In this document: one piece after another, positions 1 through 6,521 of the stretch
Numbering within the stretch: position 1 is the first letter of the stretch
Layout of the letters: the number at the start of each line of letters is the position of its first letter
Source of the DNA: Actinomycetota bacterium
GTDB taxonomy: Bacteria; Actinomycetota; Acidimicrobiia; Acidimicrobiales; VFJN01
NCBI GenBank assembly: GCA_009886035.1
Contig: VFJN01000010.1
Location: forward strand, 1-45,577
Length of the DNA: 45,577 bases
Reading direction: 5' to 3'
Made by a program: the position numbers and the translations under genes
Notes under the pieces: model-generated
The model's database searches: none
Told to the model about the DNA's origin: nothing
What the model saw: only the letters and a program-made list of their open reading frames with translations

Positions 1-153
1 CCCTGCTCCTCCCAGGCGTACCAGTCGCTGCCCGCCACCGCGCCCTCGGCCTGGGTGGCCGATGAGGCGGTCCCCCAGATGAACCCCTCCGGCCAGGTCA
101 TCGTCATGGCCGGCAGCCTCCCATGTTCGGGGAAGGCCCAGCCAAGAGGCTAG
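1..153 (+). CDS. 3' end of an unidentified protein (partial)
   Basis: An open frame runs from the first base to a TAG at 151-153 and gives 50 residues ending in SLPCSGKAQPRG. Its start lies outside the window. The composition (Pro, Ala, Ser, two Cys) suits an exported protein, but I recognise no family. The stop shares the CTAG tetranucleotide at 150-153 with the stop of the convergent dsbA-like gene, as in other tail-to-tail pairs here, which supports it being a real gene end. Function unknown. Confidence 0.4.
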   Translation, partial: PCSSQAYQSLPATAPSAWVADEAVPQMNPSGQVIVMAGSLPCSGKAQPRG

Positions 154-800
154 GGGCGGTTGGCTAGTTCCGCGGCGAGGTGGGTGAGGGCCTTGACCCA
201 GGCGGTGGTGTCGTGGGCGCCTTGGAGGGTCCATTCGCCCTCCACCACGAAGGTGGGCACGGCGTTGATGCCACTGCTGCGGGCGTGGGCTCGCTCGGCG
301 CGCACGAAGTTGGCTTCCTCACTGGAGGCGAGGAGGGTGCTGGCTCCGCCTCGGTCGAGACCCGCCGCCGCCGCCACCTCGGCCAGGGCGGTGGGGTCGG
401 CCACATCCACTCCGTCGGTGAAATAGGCCCGCAGCAAGGCACCCTTGAGGGCGCGTTGGGCATCGGCTCCTTCGCGGTGCAACGCCCAGGCCAAGAGTCG
501 ATGGGCATCGAACGTGTTGGCTCGACGCATTCCTCGCCAGGCAAAGTCGATGCCGAGCTCGAGTCCGGCTTCGCTCAGTCGGGCGTGGGCCGCTTCCACC
601 CGCGTTCGGTCCCCGTACTTTTTGGTCAAATATTCCTCCAGTGGCGGGCTGTCGCCGCCGGTGGGCACGGTGGGGTCGAGCTCAAAGGAGCGGTAGAGCA
701 CCTCGACGGCCACGCCGGTCTCGCTCACCGCCCGCTCAAACCGCCGGACACCCACATAGCACCAGGGGCACACCACATCGCTCCAGATCTCCACCCTCAT
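150..800 (-). CDS. DsbA family oxidoreductase, FrnE-like
   Basis: A 216-residue thioredoxin-fold protein. The N-terminus MRVEIWSDVVCPWC carries the CxxC redox motif as C11-P-W-C14, typical of the cytoplasmic DsbA/FrnE (2-hydroxychromene-2-carboxylate isomerase-like) branch. The helical insert (YLTKKYGDRTR onwards) and the C-terminal segment INAVPTFVVEGEW, holding the cis-Pro loop (VPTFVV), follow. No signal peptide is present, so it is probably cytosolic and acts on thiols or disulfides of small molecules or proteins. I chose the ATG at 798-800 because the frame upstream of it loses protein character. It is convergent with the partial gene to its left and divergent from the VWA gene, with 51 bp between the starts. 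Fold assignment is firm; the substrate is unknown. Confidence 0.88.
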   Translation of the reverse strand: MRVEIWSDVVCPWCYVGVRRFERAVSETGVAVEVLYRSFELDPTVPTGGDSPPLEEYLTKKYGDRTRVEAAHARLSEAGLELGIDFAWRGMRRANTFDAHRLLAWALHREGADAQRALKGALLRAYFTDGVDVADPTALAEVAAAAGLDRGGASTLLASSEEANFVRAERAHARSSGINAVPTFVVEGEWTLQGAHDTTAWVKALTHLAAELANRP

Positions 801-839
801 GATCTGTGCAACCGGAGTCCCTCGGACATTCTTCCCCGG

Positions 840-845
840 TACGGT
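840..845 (+). promoter_or_regulatory. -10 hexamer of a leaderless VWA-gene transcript
   Basis: TACGGT followed by 6 nt and then the ATG at 852. The spacing would put the transcription start at or next to the start codon. No Shine-Dalgarno sequence is seen. It is one of a dozen such TANNNT-start arrangements in the window. Confidence 0.55.
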
Positions 846-851
846 GTCGGC

Positions 852-2882
852 ATGTCTGGTGCGCCGAGATTCCGGTACTCGAAGTGGGATGGCTCGCAAG
901 TGGGCTTCGATCTCGATGCCGATGCGGTGCTCGAGGAGATCACCGACGACCTGCTCTACCACGGCGATTTACACGCCGCCCTGCGCCGGATGATGCAGCA
1001 GGGCTTCCGCGACCGCAACGACGAACAGGTCCTCGGCATGCGCGATCTCATGGAGCGCCTCCGCCGTAAGCGGCGCGATCAGCTCGAGCAGTACGACCTC
1101 GGGGGTGTGTACGAAGAGATCGCCGAGTCGCTGCGCGAGGTGCTGGATATGGAGCGTGAGGGCCTCGATGAGTTGGCGCGCGAGGCCCGCGACAGCGGCG
1201 ATGAGCGGCGGCAGGAGATCACCGATCAGGTGGTGGAGGAGCGGAACCTCCAACTCGACCTGTTGCCCCCCGATCTGTCCGGCATGGTGGCGCAGCTTCA
1301 GGAGTACGAGTTCACCTCCAGTGAGGCGCGGGAGAAGTTCGATGAGTTGATGGATCAGCTGCGTCAGGAGATGGCTCAGAGTTACTTCAACCAAATGTCC
1401 GGGGCCATGCAGGAGATGACCCCCGAGGCCCTCCAGCGCATGAAGGACATGCTGAACGATCTGAACGACCTGCTGGCCTTGCGGGAGTCGGGCGCCGACA
1501 CGCAGCCGTCTTTCGAGCAGTTCATGGAGCGCTACGCCGATTTCTTTCCCGAACATCCCGAAACGCTCGACGAACTGCTGGAACTGATGGCCCAGCGCAT
1601 GGCCGCCATGCAGTCGATGATGAACTCGATGTCGCCCGAGCAGCGGGAACAGCTCCAGGGTCTGTCGGAGTCGCTCATGGAGGACATGGACCTCCGCTGG
1701 CAGATGGATCAGCTCGGCGGTCATCTCCGTTCCTTGTTTCCCGAGATGGGCTGGGAACGTAAATACGATTTCTCCGGTCAGGATCCCCTGGGGTTCGCCG
1801 AGGCCGCGCAGCTCCTCAACGAACTCGGGGATTTGGACCAACTGGAGCAGATGATGCGAGGGGCCTCCTCTCCCGGTGCCCTGGCGGAGGTCGACATCGA
1901 CCGAGCCCGCGATCTGCTCGGCGATGATGCCGCTCGCAGCCTGGAGCAGTTGGCCCGCCTGGCGGAGCAACTCGAGCAGGCGGGGCTGATCAATAACAAA
2001 GAGGGCAAGCTGGAACTCACGCCGAAGGGTCTCCGCAAGATCGGGCGCAACGCCCTCTCGGACCTATTTTCCAAGATGGCGCGCGACAAACTGGGCCGTC
2101 ACGAGGTGGAGCATCGCGGGATCGGTCACGAGCGCACCTACGACACGAAGCCCTACGAGTTCGGTGATCCCTTCAATCTGCACATCGAGCGCACGGTGCG
2201 GAACGCGGTGCGGCGCAGTGGTGGCGGCACGCCGGTTCGTCTCACTCCGGCGGATTTCGAGATTGAGCAGACCGAGCAGACCGTGCGCAGTTCCACCGTG
2301 CTGATGCTGGATCTGTCGCTGTCGATGCCCATGCGGGACAACTTCTTGGCCGCCAAGAAGGTGGCGATGGCGTTGCACTCGTTGATCTCGATGCAGTTCC
2401 CCCGCGACTACCTCGGGATCGTGGGCTTCAGCGAGGTGGCGCGCATCATCGCTCCCGAGCAGTTGCCCGAGGTGTCCTGGGATTTTGTGTACGGCACGAA
2501 CATGCAGCACGGGTTCCAGTTGAGCCGCCAACTTTTGTCCCGCCAGACCGGCACCAAGCAGATCATCATGGTCACCGATGGTGAGCCCACCGCTCATTTC
2601 GAGACGGGCATGGCCCAGCCCTTCTTCAGCTACCCGCCGGTGCAGGAGACGATCGACGCCACCTTGCGGGAGGTTGCTCGGTGCACCAAAGACAACATCC
2701 GCATCAACACCTTCATGCTCGACGCCACCCCGTACCTGCAGACCTTTATCGAGAAACTCACCAAAATGAACCGGGGTCGGGCTTTCTTCACCACGCCCGA
2801 GACGCTCGGCGATTACGTACTGGTCGATTTCATCGAGCAGAAACGGGCCATGCGCACCGGTCGGGACCGCCGACCTGCCTAA
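852..2882 (+). CDS. von Willebrand factor A domain protein
   Basis: 676 residues beginning MSGAPRFRYSKWDGSQ. The first ~450 residues are charged, mostly helical and rich in Met, Gln and Glu, with coiled-coil character. The C-terminal ~200 residues are a VWA domain with the MIDAS motif D487-L-S-L-S491 and a later TDGEPTAHF segment that supplies the usual second metal-site Asp. There is no signal peptide or membrane segment, so it should be cytosolic. Proteins of this build are commonly partnered with a MoxR/Mg-chelatase-type AAA ATPase in chaperone-like modules; none is visible next to it here. The frame is open to 180, but protein-like sequence and the -10 hexamer both support the ATG at 852. 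The exact client or metal partner is unknown. Confidence 0.85.
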   Translation: MSGAPRFRYSKWDGSQVGFDLDADAVLEEITDDLLYHGDLHAALRRMMQQGFRDRNDEQVLGMRDLMERLRRKRRDQLEQYDLGGVYEEIAESLREVLDMEREGLDELAREARDSGDERRQEITDQVVEERNLQLDLLPPDLSGMVAQLQEYEFTSSEAREKFDELMDQLRQEMAQSYFNQMSGAMQEMTPEALQRMKDMLNDLNDLLALRESGADTQPSFEQFMERYADFFPEHPETLDELLELMAQRMAAMQSMMNSMSPEQREQLQGLSESLMEDMDLRWQMDQLGGHLRSLFPEMGWERKYDFSGQDPLGFAEAAQLLNELGDLDQLEQMMRGASSPGALAEVDIDRARDLLGDDAARSLEQLARLAEQLEQAGLINNKEGKLELTPKGLRKIGRNALSDLFSKMARDKLGRHEVEHRGIGHERTYDTKPYEFGDPFNLHIERTVRNAVRRSGGGTPVRLTPADFEIEQTEQTVRSSTVLMLDLSLSMPMRDNFLAAKKVAMALHSLISMQFPRDYLGIVGFSEVARIIAPEQLPEVSWDFVYGTNMQHGFQLSRQLLSRQTGTKQIIMVTDGEPTAHFETGMAQPFFSYPPVQETIDATLREVARCTKDNIRINTFMLDATPYLQTFIEKLTKMNRGRAFFTTPETLGDYVLVDFIEQKRAMRTGRDRRPA

Positions 2883-2936
2883 CCCCCGCGGCGTGGTTCA
2901 CCGCGCCGATCGGGGAACGAACCTCGGCCCGCCGGT

Positions 2937-2954
2937 GGCGGCCCCTCGGCCGCC
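2937..2954 (+). terminator. GC-rich hairpin after the VWA gene
   Basis: In the 201-bp gap 2883-3083, GGCGGCC and GGCCGCC form a 7-bp stem around a CCTC loop. There is no T-run, so termination is only possible. The rest of the gap holds the upstream region of whiB; I see no further gene in it. Confidence 0.3.
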
Positions 2955-3083
2955 CCTCACCGCCGATGCCAGATGTTTGGGAGTTTCCCTTGCGTATTCC
3001 CGCTGAATCAGCCAAGATCACACTGTTGTAACTACAGATGTGGTATCCGCCGGCCGGCTGATACCTGTCTCTGAGGAGGAACC

Positions 3084-3356
3084 GTGCTTCTGCCCCTTTC
3101 TGTCGAGCCTGAGGACCGGTCCTGGCAGGACTACGCCAACTGCCTTGGCGTAGATCCTGATCTGTTCTTTCCCGAGCGCGGCGCGTCTACCCGAGAAGCG
3201 AAAGAGGTCTGCCGCGGCTGCGTCGTGCGGGAGGATTGCCTCGAGTGTGCGCTCGTCAACGGTGAGAAGTTTGGGATCTGGGGGGGGATGAGCGAGCGGG
3301 AGCGTCGTCGCCTGCGTCGTGACCGAGCCCGTGCCAGGACCGCCTCCACCGCTTGA
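3084..3356 (+). CDS. WhiB family iron-sulfur transcriptional regulator
   Basis: 90 residues with the full WhiB signature: C20, then C43-x2-C46-x5-C52 as [4Fe-4S] ligands (an extra C55 is also present), the GIWGG turn at 64-68 and a basic Arg-rich tail (ERERRRLRRDRARAR) for DNA contact. WhiB proteins sense redox or NO through the cluster and act with the primary sigma factor. It starts with GTG at 3084 behind a strong GAGGAGGA at 3072-3079, so unlike many neighbours it has a conventional leader. It is convergent with the formimidoyltransferase gene, 10 bp away. Which WhiB subclass it belongs to cannot be settled from sequence alone; the short form with C-terminal basic tail resembles WhiB2/WhmD- or WhiB1-type proteins. 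Confidence 0.93.
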   Translation: MLLPLSVEPEDRSWQDYANCLGVDPDLFFPERGASTREAKEVCRGCVVREDCLECALVNGEKFGIWGGMSERERRRLRRDRARARTASTA

Positions 3357-3366
3357 TTTCGGCCGG

Positions 3367-4167
3367 TCAGCCGGGGCGAGTTGCCGAGCGCGCCTCGATC
3401 GTGCGCTCGTCGCTGAGATCGAGTTCGGCCCATCGAGCGGTGGGCACGCTCATGAGGACCGACCGCGGGAGGAGCCCAACGAGTTCGGCTCCCACCACAA
3501 TGGCCCCAGCCTGGGCGGCCCGTTCGACTACGAGGTCGTAGGCCTCGGCAGGTCCGATGGCGGAGGGGTCGATGAGGTTCATCGACACCTGCACGCCGGT
3601 TCCCACCGCCAAACCCAAGGCGCGAATCCCCGGACCGCGGATCACCTTGGCCACGGCGGTGGCGGTGGCCACGTCCCGGTTGATCCACACGTTGTAGGCC
3701 ACCAGTGGTCCTCGGACTCCCACCGCGGTGGCGCCCGATCGGGGGTGCGGGTGACCCGGACCAAACTCGGGTGCGATGGTCTCGAACGCGCCCCGACGCA
3801 CCTCGGGCAGGGAGCGTTCCGGCCCGTAGAGGAAACAGGGGATCTGCTCGGTGCGGGCGAACCAGGCGGCGAATTCATGGCGTGCCCGGGTGGCCTCGGC
3901 GGTATCGCTCGGTGTGAGGGCTACGAACGGAACCACATCAACCACCCCCAGCCGCGGGTGCACCCCGTGGTGATGACGCAAGTCGATGAGGGCCACGGCG
4001 GTGGTCGCCACTGCCCGGGCGGCCTCTTCGCCGGCGATGGTGAGCACCGAACGGTGATGGTGGGGATCGGTGTGGACGTCGAGCAGGGCGGCACCGGCGG
4101 CGGCCCCCAGGGCGGCGATGACGCTGGGATCTCGGCCCTCGCTCACGTTCATGACACACAGGACCAT
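3367..4167 (-). CDS. ftcD: Glutamate formimidoyltransferase
   Basis: 266 residues starting MVLCVMNVSEGRD, the typical opening of the FtcD formiminotransferase N-subdomain, followed by the DVHTDPHHHRSVLTIAG segment with its catalytic-region histidines and HPRLGVVDVVPFVAL. The enzyme moves the formimino group from N-formimino-glutamate to tetrahydrofolate in histidine breakdown. It is a stand-alone transferase without the cyclodeaminase domain and slightly shorter than the usual ~300-residue single-domain bacterial form. No hut genes are adjacent. It is divergent from tatA (65 bp between starts), and I see no clear -10 hexamer or strong RBS before its ATG. Confidence 0.87.
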   Translation of the reverse strand: MVLCVMNVSEGRDPSVIAALGAAAGAALLDVHTDPHHHRSVLTIAGEEAARAVATTAVALIDLRHHHGVHPRLGVVDVVPFVALTPSDTAEATRARHEFAAWFARTEQIPCFLYGPERSLPEVRRGAFETIAPEFGPGHPHPRSGATAVGVRGPLVAYNVWINRDVATATAVAKVIRGPGIRALGLAVGTGVQVSMNLIDPSAIGPAEAYDLVVERAAQAGAIVVGAELVGLLPRSVLMSVPTARWAELDLSDERTIEARSATRPG

Positions 4168-4220
4168 CTCGCCAGCCTCGCGCGGTCGGCTCCAACCATT
4201 GCGAACTTCACCGGGGATGG

Positions 4221-4226
4221 TAGGTT
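4221..4226 (+). promoter_or_regulatory. -10 hexamer of a leaderless tatA transcript
   Basis: TAGGTT ends 6 nt before the GTG at 4233. This spacing favours GTG 4233 over the in-frame GTG at 4227, which directly abuts the hexamer. Confidence 0.5.
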
Positions 4227-4232
4227 GTGCGG

Positions 4233-4394
4233 GTGCCTCAAGGACCGGAACTCATCATTATCTTGGTCGTTATTTTGGTGCTCTTCGGGGGCTCCAAGCT
4301 CCCGGGCCTCGCTCGTTCACTGGGTCAAGCCCAGAATGAGTTCAAAAAGGGCCTGAAATCCACCGACGACGAAACTGATCCGCCGGCGGCCTGA
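4233..4394 (+). CDS. tatA: Sec-independent protein translocase subunit TatA
   Basis: A short gene of 53 residues: PQGPELIIILVVILVLFGG, then SKLPGLARSLGQAQNEFKKGL and an acidic tail. This is the textbook TatA layout: a single N-terminal membrane helix, a glycine hinge, an amphipathic helix with the conserved F-K-K/G segment and a polar C-terminus. TatA oligomerises to let folded twin-arginine substrates cross the membrane. tatB and tatC are not in the window. GTG start as argued from the upstream hexamer. It is convergent with the second whiB, with a 16-nt palindrome between them. Confidence 0.9.
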   Translation: MPQGPELIIILVVILVLFGGSKLPGLARSLGQAQNEFKKGLKSTDDETDPPAA

Positions 4395-4410
4395 TCAGCC
4401 CACGGGCTGA
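4395..4410. terminator. Palindromic hairpin between convergent tatA and whiB
   Basis: TCAGCCC-AC-GGGCTGA, a 7-bp stem with a 2-nt centre, begins directly after the tatA stop and 4 bp before the end of the oppositely oriented whiB. The position suits a bidirectional terminator, though no T-tract follows on either strand. Confidence 0.45.
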
Positions 4411-4413
4411 GGG

Positions 4414-4671
4414 TTAGCCAACGGAAGCGGGTGCCGCGGCGCCCCTGCGCTTGAGGATGCGTCGTCGTTCTCGCTCTGAGCAGCCACCCCATACCCCGTG
4501 GTCGATGCGGTTGGCGAGGGCGTATTCCAGGCATTGGGTCTGCACAGGGCAGTCGAAGCAGATCTTGCGGGCCACGTCCACGCCAGAACCGTCGCGCGGG
4601 AAGAAGGTGGACGGGGGGAGGTTCGTGCAGAGGCCGGTGGCCATCCAGACCTCTTCGAGCGAGCGTTCCAT
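4414..4671 (-). CDS. WhiB family iron-sulfur transcriptional regulator (second copy)
   Basis: 85 residues with cluster ligands C15, C38-x2-C41-x5-C47, the GVWGG motif at 59-63 and a basic end (SERERRRILKRR). It differs strongly from the WhiB at 3084 outside the signature, so it is a separate paralogue and not a recent duplicate. The ATG at 4669-4671 follows an AAAGGTGA-type ribosome site. It is divergent from the HtrA gene with a 134-bp shared upstream region that contains a short palindrome. Expected to bind a [4Fe-4S] cluster and regulate transcription with the housekeeping sigma factor; targets unknown. Confidence 0.93.
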   Translation of the reverse strand: MERSLEEVWMATGLCTNLPPSTFFPRDGSGVDVARKICFDCPVQTQCLEYALANRIDHGVWGGCSERERRRILKRRGAAAPASVG

Positions 4672-4746
4672 GGGGTCACCTTTCGGGGGGGGGATCTCTT
4701 ATGTTGTACGGATCTACGGGGGCGTTGGTTCCCCCATCCTGAAATA

Positions 4747-4756
4747 TTTCCGGAAA
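4747..4756. promoter_or_regulatory. Palindrome in the whiB/htrA divergent promoter region
   Basis: TTTCCGGAAA is a perfect 10-bp palindrome in an AT-richer patch of the 134-bp region between the two divergent starts. Such a site could be an operator. No regulator can be named. Confidence 0.25.
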
Positions 4757-4805
4757 ATCCGCTGCCCGCGGTCACATCGGGCTGCTGTGAGGGAAAGATG
4801 GAGAG

Positions 4806-6176
4806 ATGGGAACCAACGACAGCCACCCGAACGAAGACGCCACCCCCACCCCGGATGCCGCGCCGCCACCCTGGTCGGCGCCGGAACCGCCGGAAGCCGC
4901 CGAGGGTGCGCTGACCACCCCGGATGCCGCGCCGCCACCCTGGTCGGCGCCGGAACCGCCGGAAGCCGCCGAGGGTGCGCTGACTACCCCGGATGCCGAG
5001 CCGCCGGTCCTGCCGGCCCCGCCGGCGTGGAGCCAACCCGACGACGAACTCGCCCCGGCCGGGCCCGCCGAGCCCTCGCCGCGGCGGCCCTTCAGCGCGG
5101 CGAAGGCAGCCGTGGTCGGTGCGCTGGTGGGCGGGCTCGTGGCCTCGGTGGTGGCGTTCGGCCTCGCCACCCTGGTGATCGACAACGACTCGGGCGCGAG
5201 CCCCACCGGCCCACCGGCCACGCCGATTGTCTCCGCGTCGGGGAGCCTCGACATCCAGGCGATCCTAGCCAAGGTGCAGCCCTCGGTCGTGACGATCGAG
5301 ACGAGTCGCACCACGTCCCAAGGTGTCTTTGATGGCGCCGGGTCGGGGGTCATCCTCAGTCCCACTGGCTTGGTGCTCACCAACGCCCACGTGATTGGCG
5401 GCCTCAGCGAGATCACCGTGGTGCTTCCCGATGGGACCAGCCATAAGGCATCGCTGGTGGGGGCTTCGCCCAGCGATGACCTGGCCCTGGTGCAGGTCGA
5501 AGGCGTGGACGGCCTCGTAGCCGCCGAACTGGGTTCCTCCGATGACCTTCGCGTGGGCGATGAGGTCATCGCCATCGGTAATGCGCTGAACCTGGGCGGC
5601 GATCCCACCGTCACCCGCGGCATCGTGTCGGCCAAGGACCGCGATCTGACCGCCCAGGGAGAGCAACTCTCGCAGTTGATCCAAACCGACGCCGCCATCA
5701 ACCCGGGCAATTCCGGTGGTCCCCTGGTGAACGCCGCCGGCCAGGTCGTGGGCATCAACACAGCCATCGTGGCCGATGCCCAGAACCTCGGATTTTCGAT
5801 TGCCATCGACCATGCCCGCCCCGTCATCGAGAACCTCAAGGCCGGCAAGGGATCGGTCAATCCCGATCAGGCCTTCCTCGGAGTTTCTTCGATCGAACTG
5901 GCCGATGTGCCCGCTGATGTGCAAAAGACCTTTGCGGTCACCGCTAAGAAGGGGGCGTTCGTCTCCGAGGTGGTGCCGGGCTCGGCGGCCGATGATGCCG
6001 GCCTGGCGGTCGGCGATGTGATCGTGGCCGTGGGCGGCCGCGACATCAACGAGGCCGCCCAGGTCCGTGACGAAATCCTCGACCGCCAGCCCGGGGATCG
6101 GGTGCAGATCAGGGTGATCAGAAAAGGTAAAGAGCAGACCCTGAAGGTCACCCTGGGTCGTCGCGGCGATACCTGA
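4806..6176 (+). CDS. HtrA/DegP-type serine protease with PDZ domain
   Basis: 456 residues. A Pro/Ala/Glu-rich cytoplasmic N-terminus (~1-95) is followed by one membrane helix (about 99-122: VVGALVGGLVASVVAFGLA), a chymotrypsin-fold protease domain and a C-terminal PDZ domain (about 355-450). The triad is intact: H195 in TNAHVIGG, D225 in SDDLALVQV and S303 in NPGNSGGPL. Topology predicts a protease anchored in the membrane and facing outside, working in envelope protein quality control; PDZ binds exposed C-termini. The N-terminal part contains a nearly perfect 23-residue tandem duplication. ATG 4806 is preceded by a purine-rich GGAAAGATGGAGAG. It is similar in build to the second trypsin-fold protein at 18320-19534, which has lost its His. 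Confidence 0.92.
   Translation: MGTNDSHPNEDATPTPDAAPPPWSAPEPPEAAEGALTTPDAAPPPWSAPEPPEAAEGALTTPDAEPPVLPAPPAWSQPDDELAPAGPAEPSPRRPFSAAKAAVVGALVGGLVASVVAFGLATLVIDNDSGASPTGPPATPIVSASGSLDIQAILAKVQPSVVTIETSRTTSQGVFDGAGSGVILSPTGLVLTNAHVIGGLSEITVVLPDGTSHKASLVGASPSDDLALVQVEGVDGLVAAELGSSDDLRVGDEVIAIGNALNLGGDPTVTRGIVSAKDRDLTAQGEQLSQLIQTDAAINPGNSGGPLVNAAGQVVGINTAIVADAQNLGFSIAIDHARPVIENLKAGKGSVNPDQAFLGVSSIELADVPADVQKTFAVTAKKGAFVSEVVPGSAADDAGLAVGDVIVAVGGRDINEAAQVRDEILDRQPGDRVQIRVIRKGKEQTLKVTLGRRGDT
4848..4985 (+). repeat. 69-bp tandem duplication inside htrA
   Basis: Two adjacent 69-bp units (4848-4916, 4917-4985) differ by about one base and encode 23 residues each, beginning TPDAAPPPWSAPEPPEAAEG. A third, diverged start (TPDAEPP) follows at 4986. 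The high identity implies a recent in-frame duplication in the proline-rich cytoplasmic segment. Confidence 0.9.
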
Positions 6177-6202
6177 CCTGGGAATTTCGGTCCCCCAACC
6201 GC

Positions 6203-6208
6203 TAGGTT
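6203..6208 (+). promoter_or_regulatory. -10 hexamer before the 90-residue protein
   Basis: TAGGTT, then 8 nt, then ATG 6217. No ribosome-binding site is visible, consistent with a leaderless message. Confidence 0.45.
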
Positions 6209-6216
6209 GCAGCCCC

Positions 6217-6489
6217 ATGTCTGATGTCGCCGCCCAGCCGCCCACCCCGCCTGTTGCCAACGCGCGGGTGGTCTATCTCGGTCCCACCACGCCCCACTGG
6301 CGGATTGATTCCGACTTCGGAGATCGCTCCGTCATCGATGAGTTTTCTCGCCGGGTGATGGCCCGTCTCGTCATGCTGCCGCCCCACGACCCGCAGTTTC
6401 GTCGTAATCGTGAGCGGGTGATCCGCGATGCCGAGCGTGAGAACATTCTTCTCGATTGGGATCTAGGGCTCCCCGAAGACGCCGACTGA
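6217..6489 (+). CDS. Conserved-looking small protein of unknown function
   Basis: 90 residues starting MSDVAAQPPTPPVANARV. After a flexible proline-rich stretch comes a soluble, charged domain with a run VIDEFSRRVMARLVMLPPHD and RRNRERVIRDAERENILLDWD. No membrane segment, Cys motif or recognised domain. It sits between htrA and ppk1, 32 bp before the ppk1 start, with its own hexamer. The codon use matches its neighbours and the frame ends cleanly, so I believe it is real. Function unknown. Confidence 0.65.
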   Translation: MSDVAAQPPTPPVANARVVYLGPTTPHWRIDSDFGDRSVIDEFSRRVMARLVMLPPHDPQFRRNRERVIRDAERENILLDWDLGLPEDAD

Positions 6490-6508
6490 TCGCGGCGTCA
6501 GTCCTCGG

Positions 6509-6514
6509 TACGAT
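6509..6514 (+). promoter_or_regulatory. -10 hexamer of a leaderless ppk1 transcript
   Basis: TACGAT, then 7 nt, then the ATG at 6522. It implies that ppk1 has its own promoter just after the small upstream gene. Confidence 0.5.
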
Positions 6515-6521
6515 CTACACC

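Noticed and set aside
180-851. N-terminal extension of the VWA protein to 180
   Set aside because: It lies antisense to the dsbA-like gene and its translation is low-complexity; ATG 852 with its hexamer is better supported.
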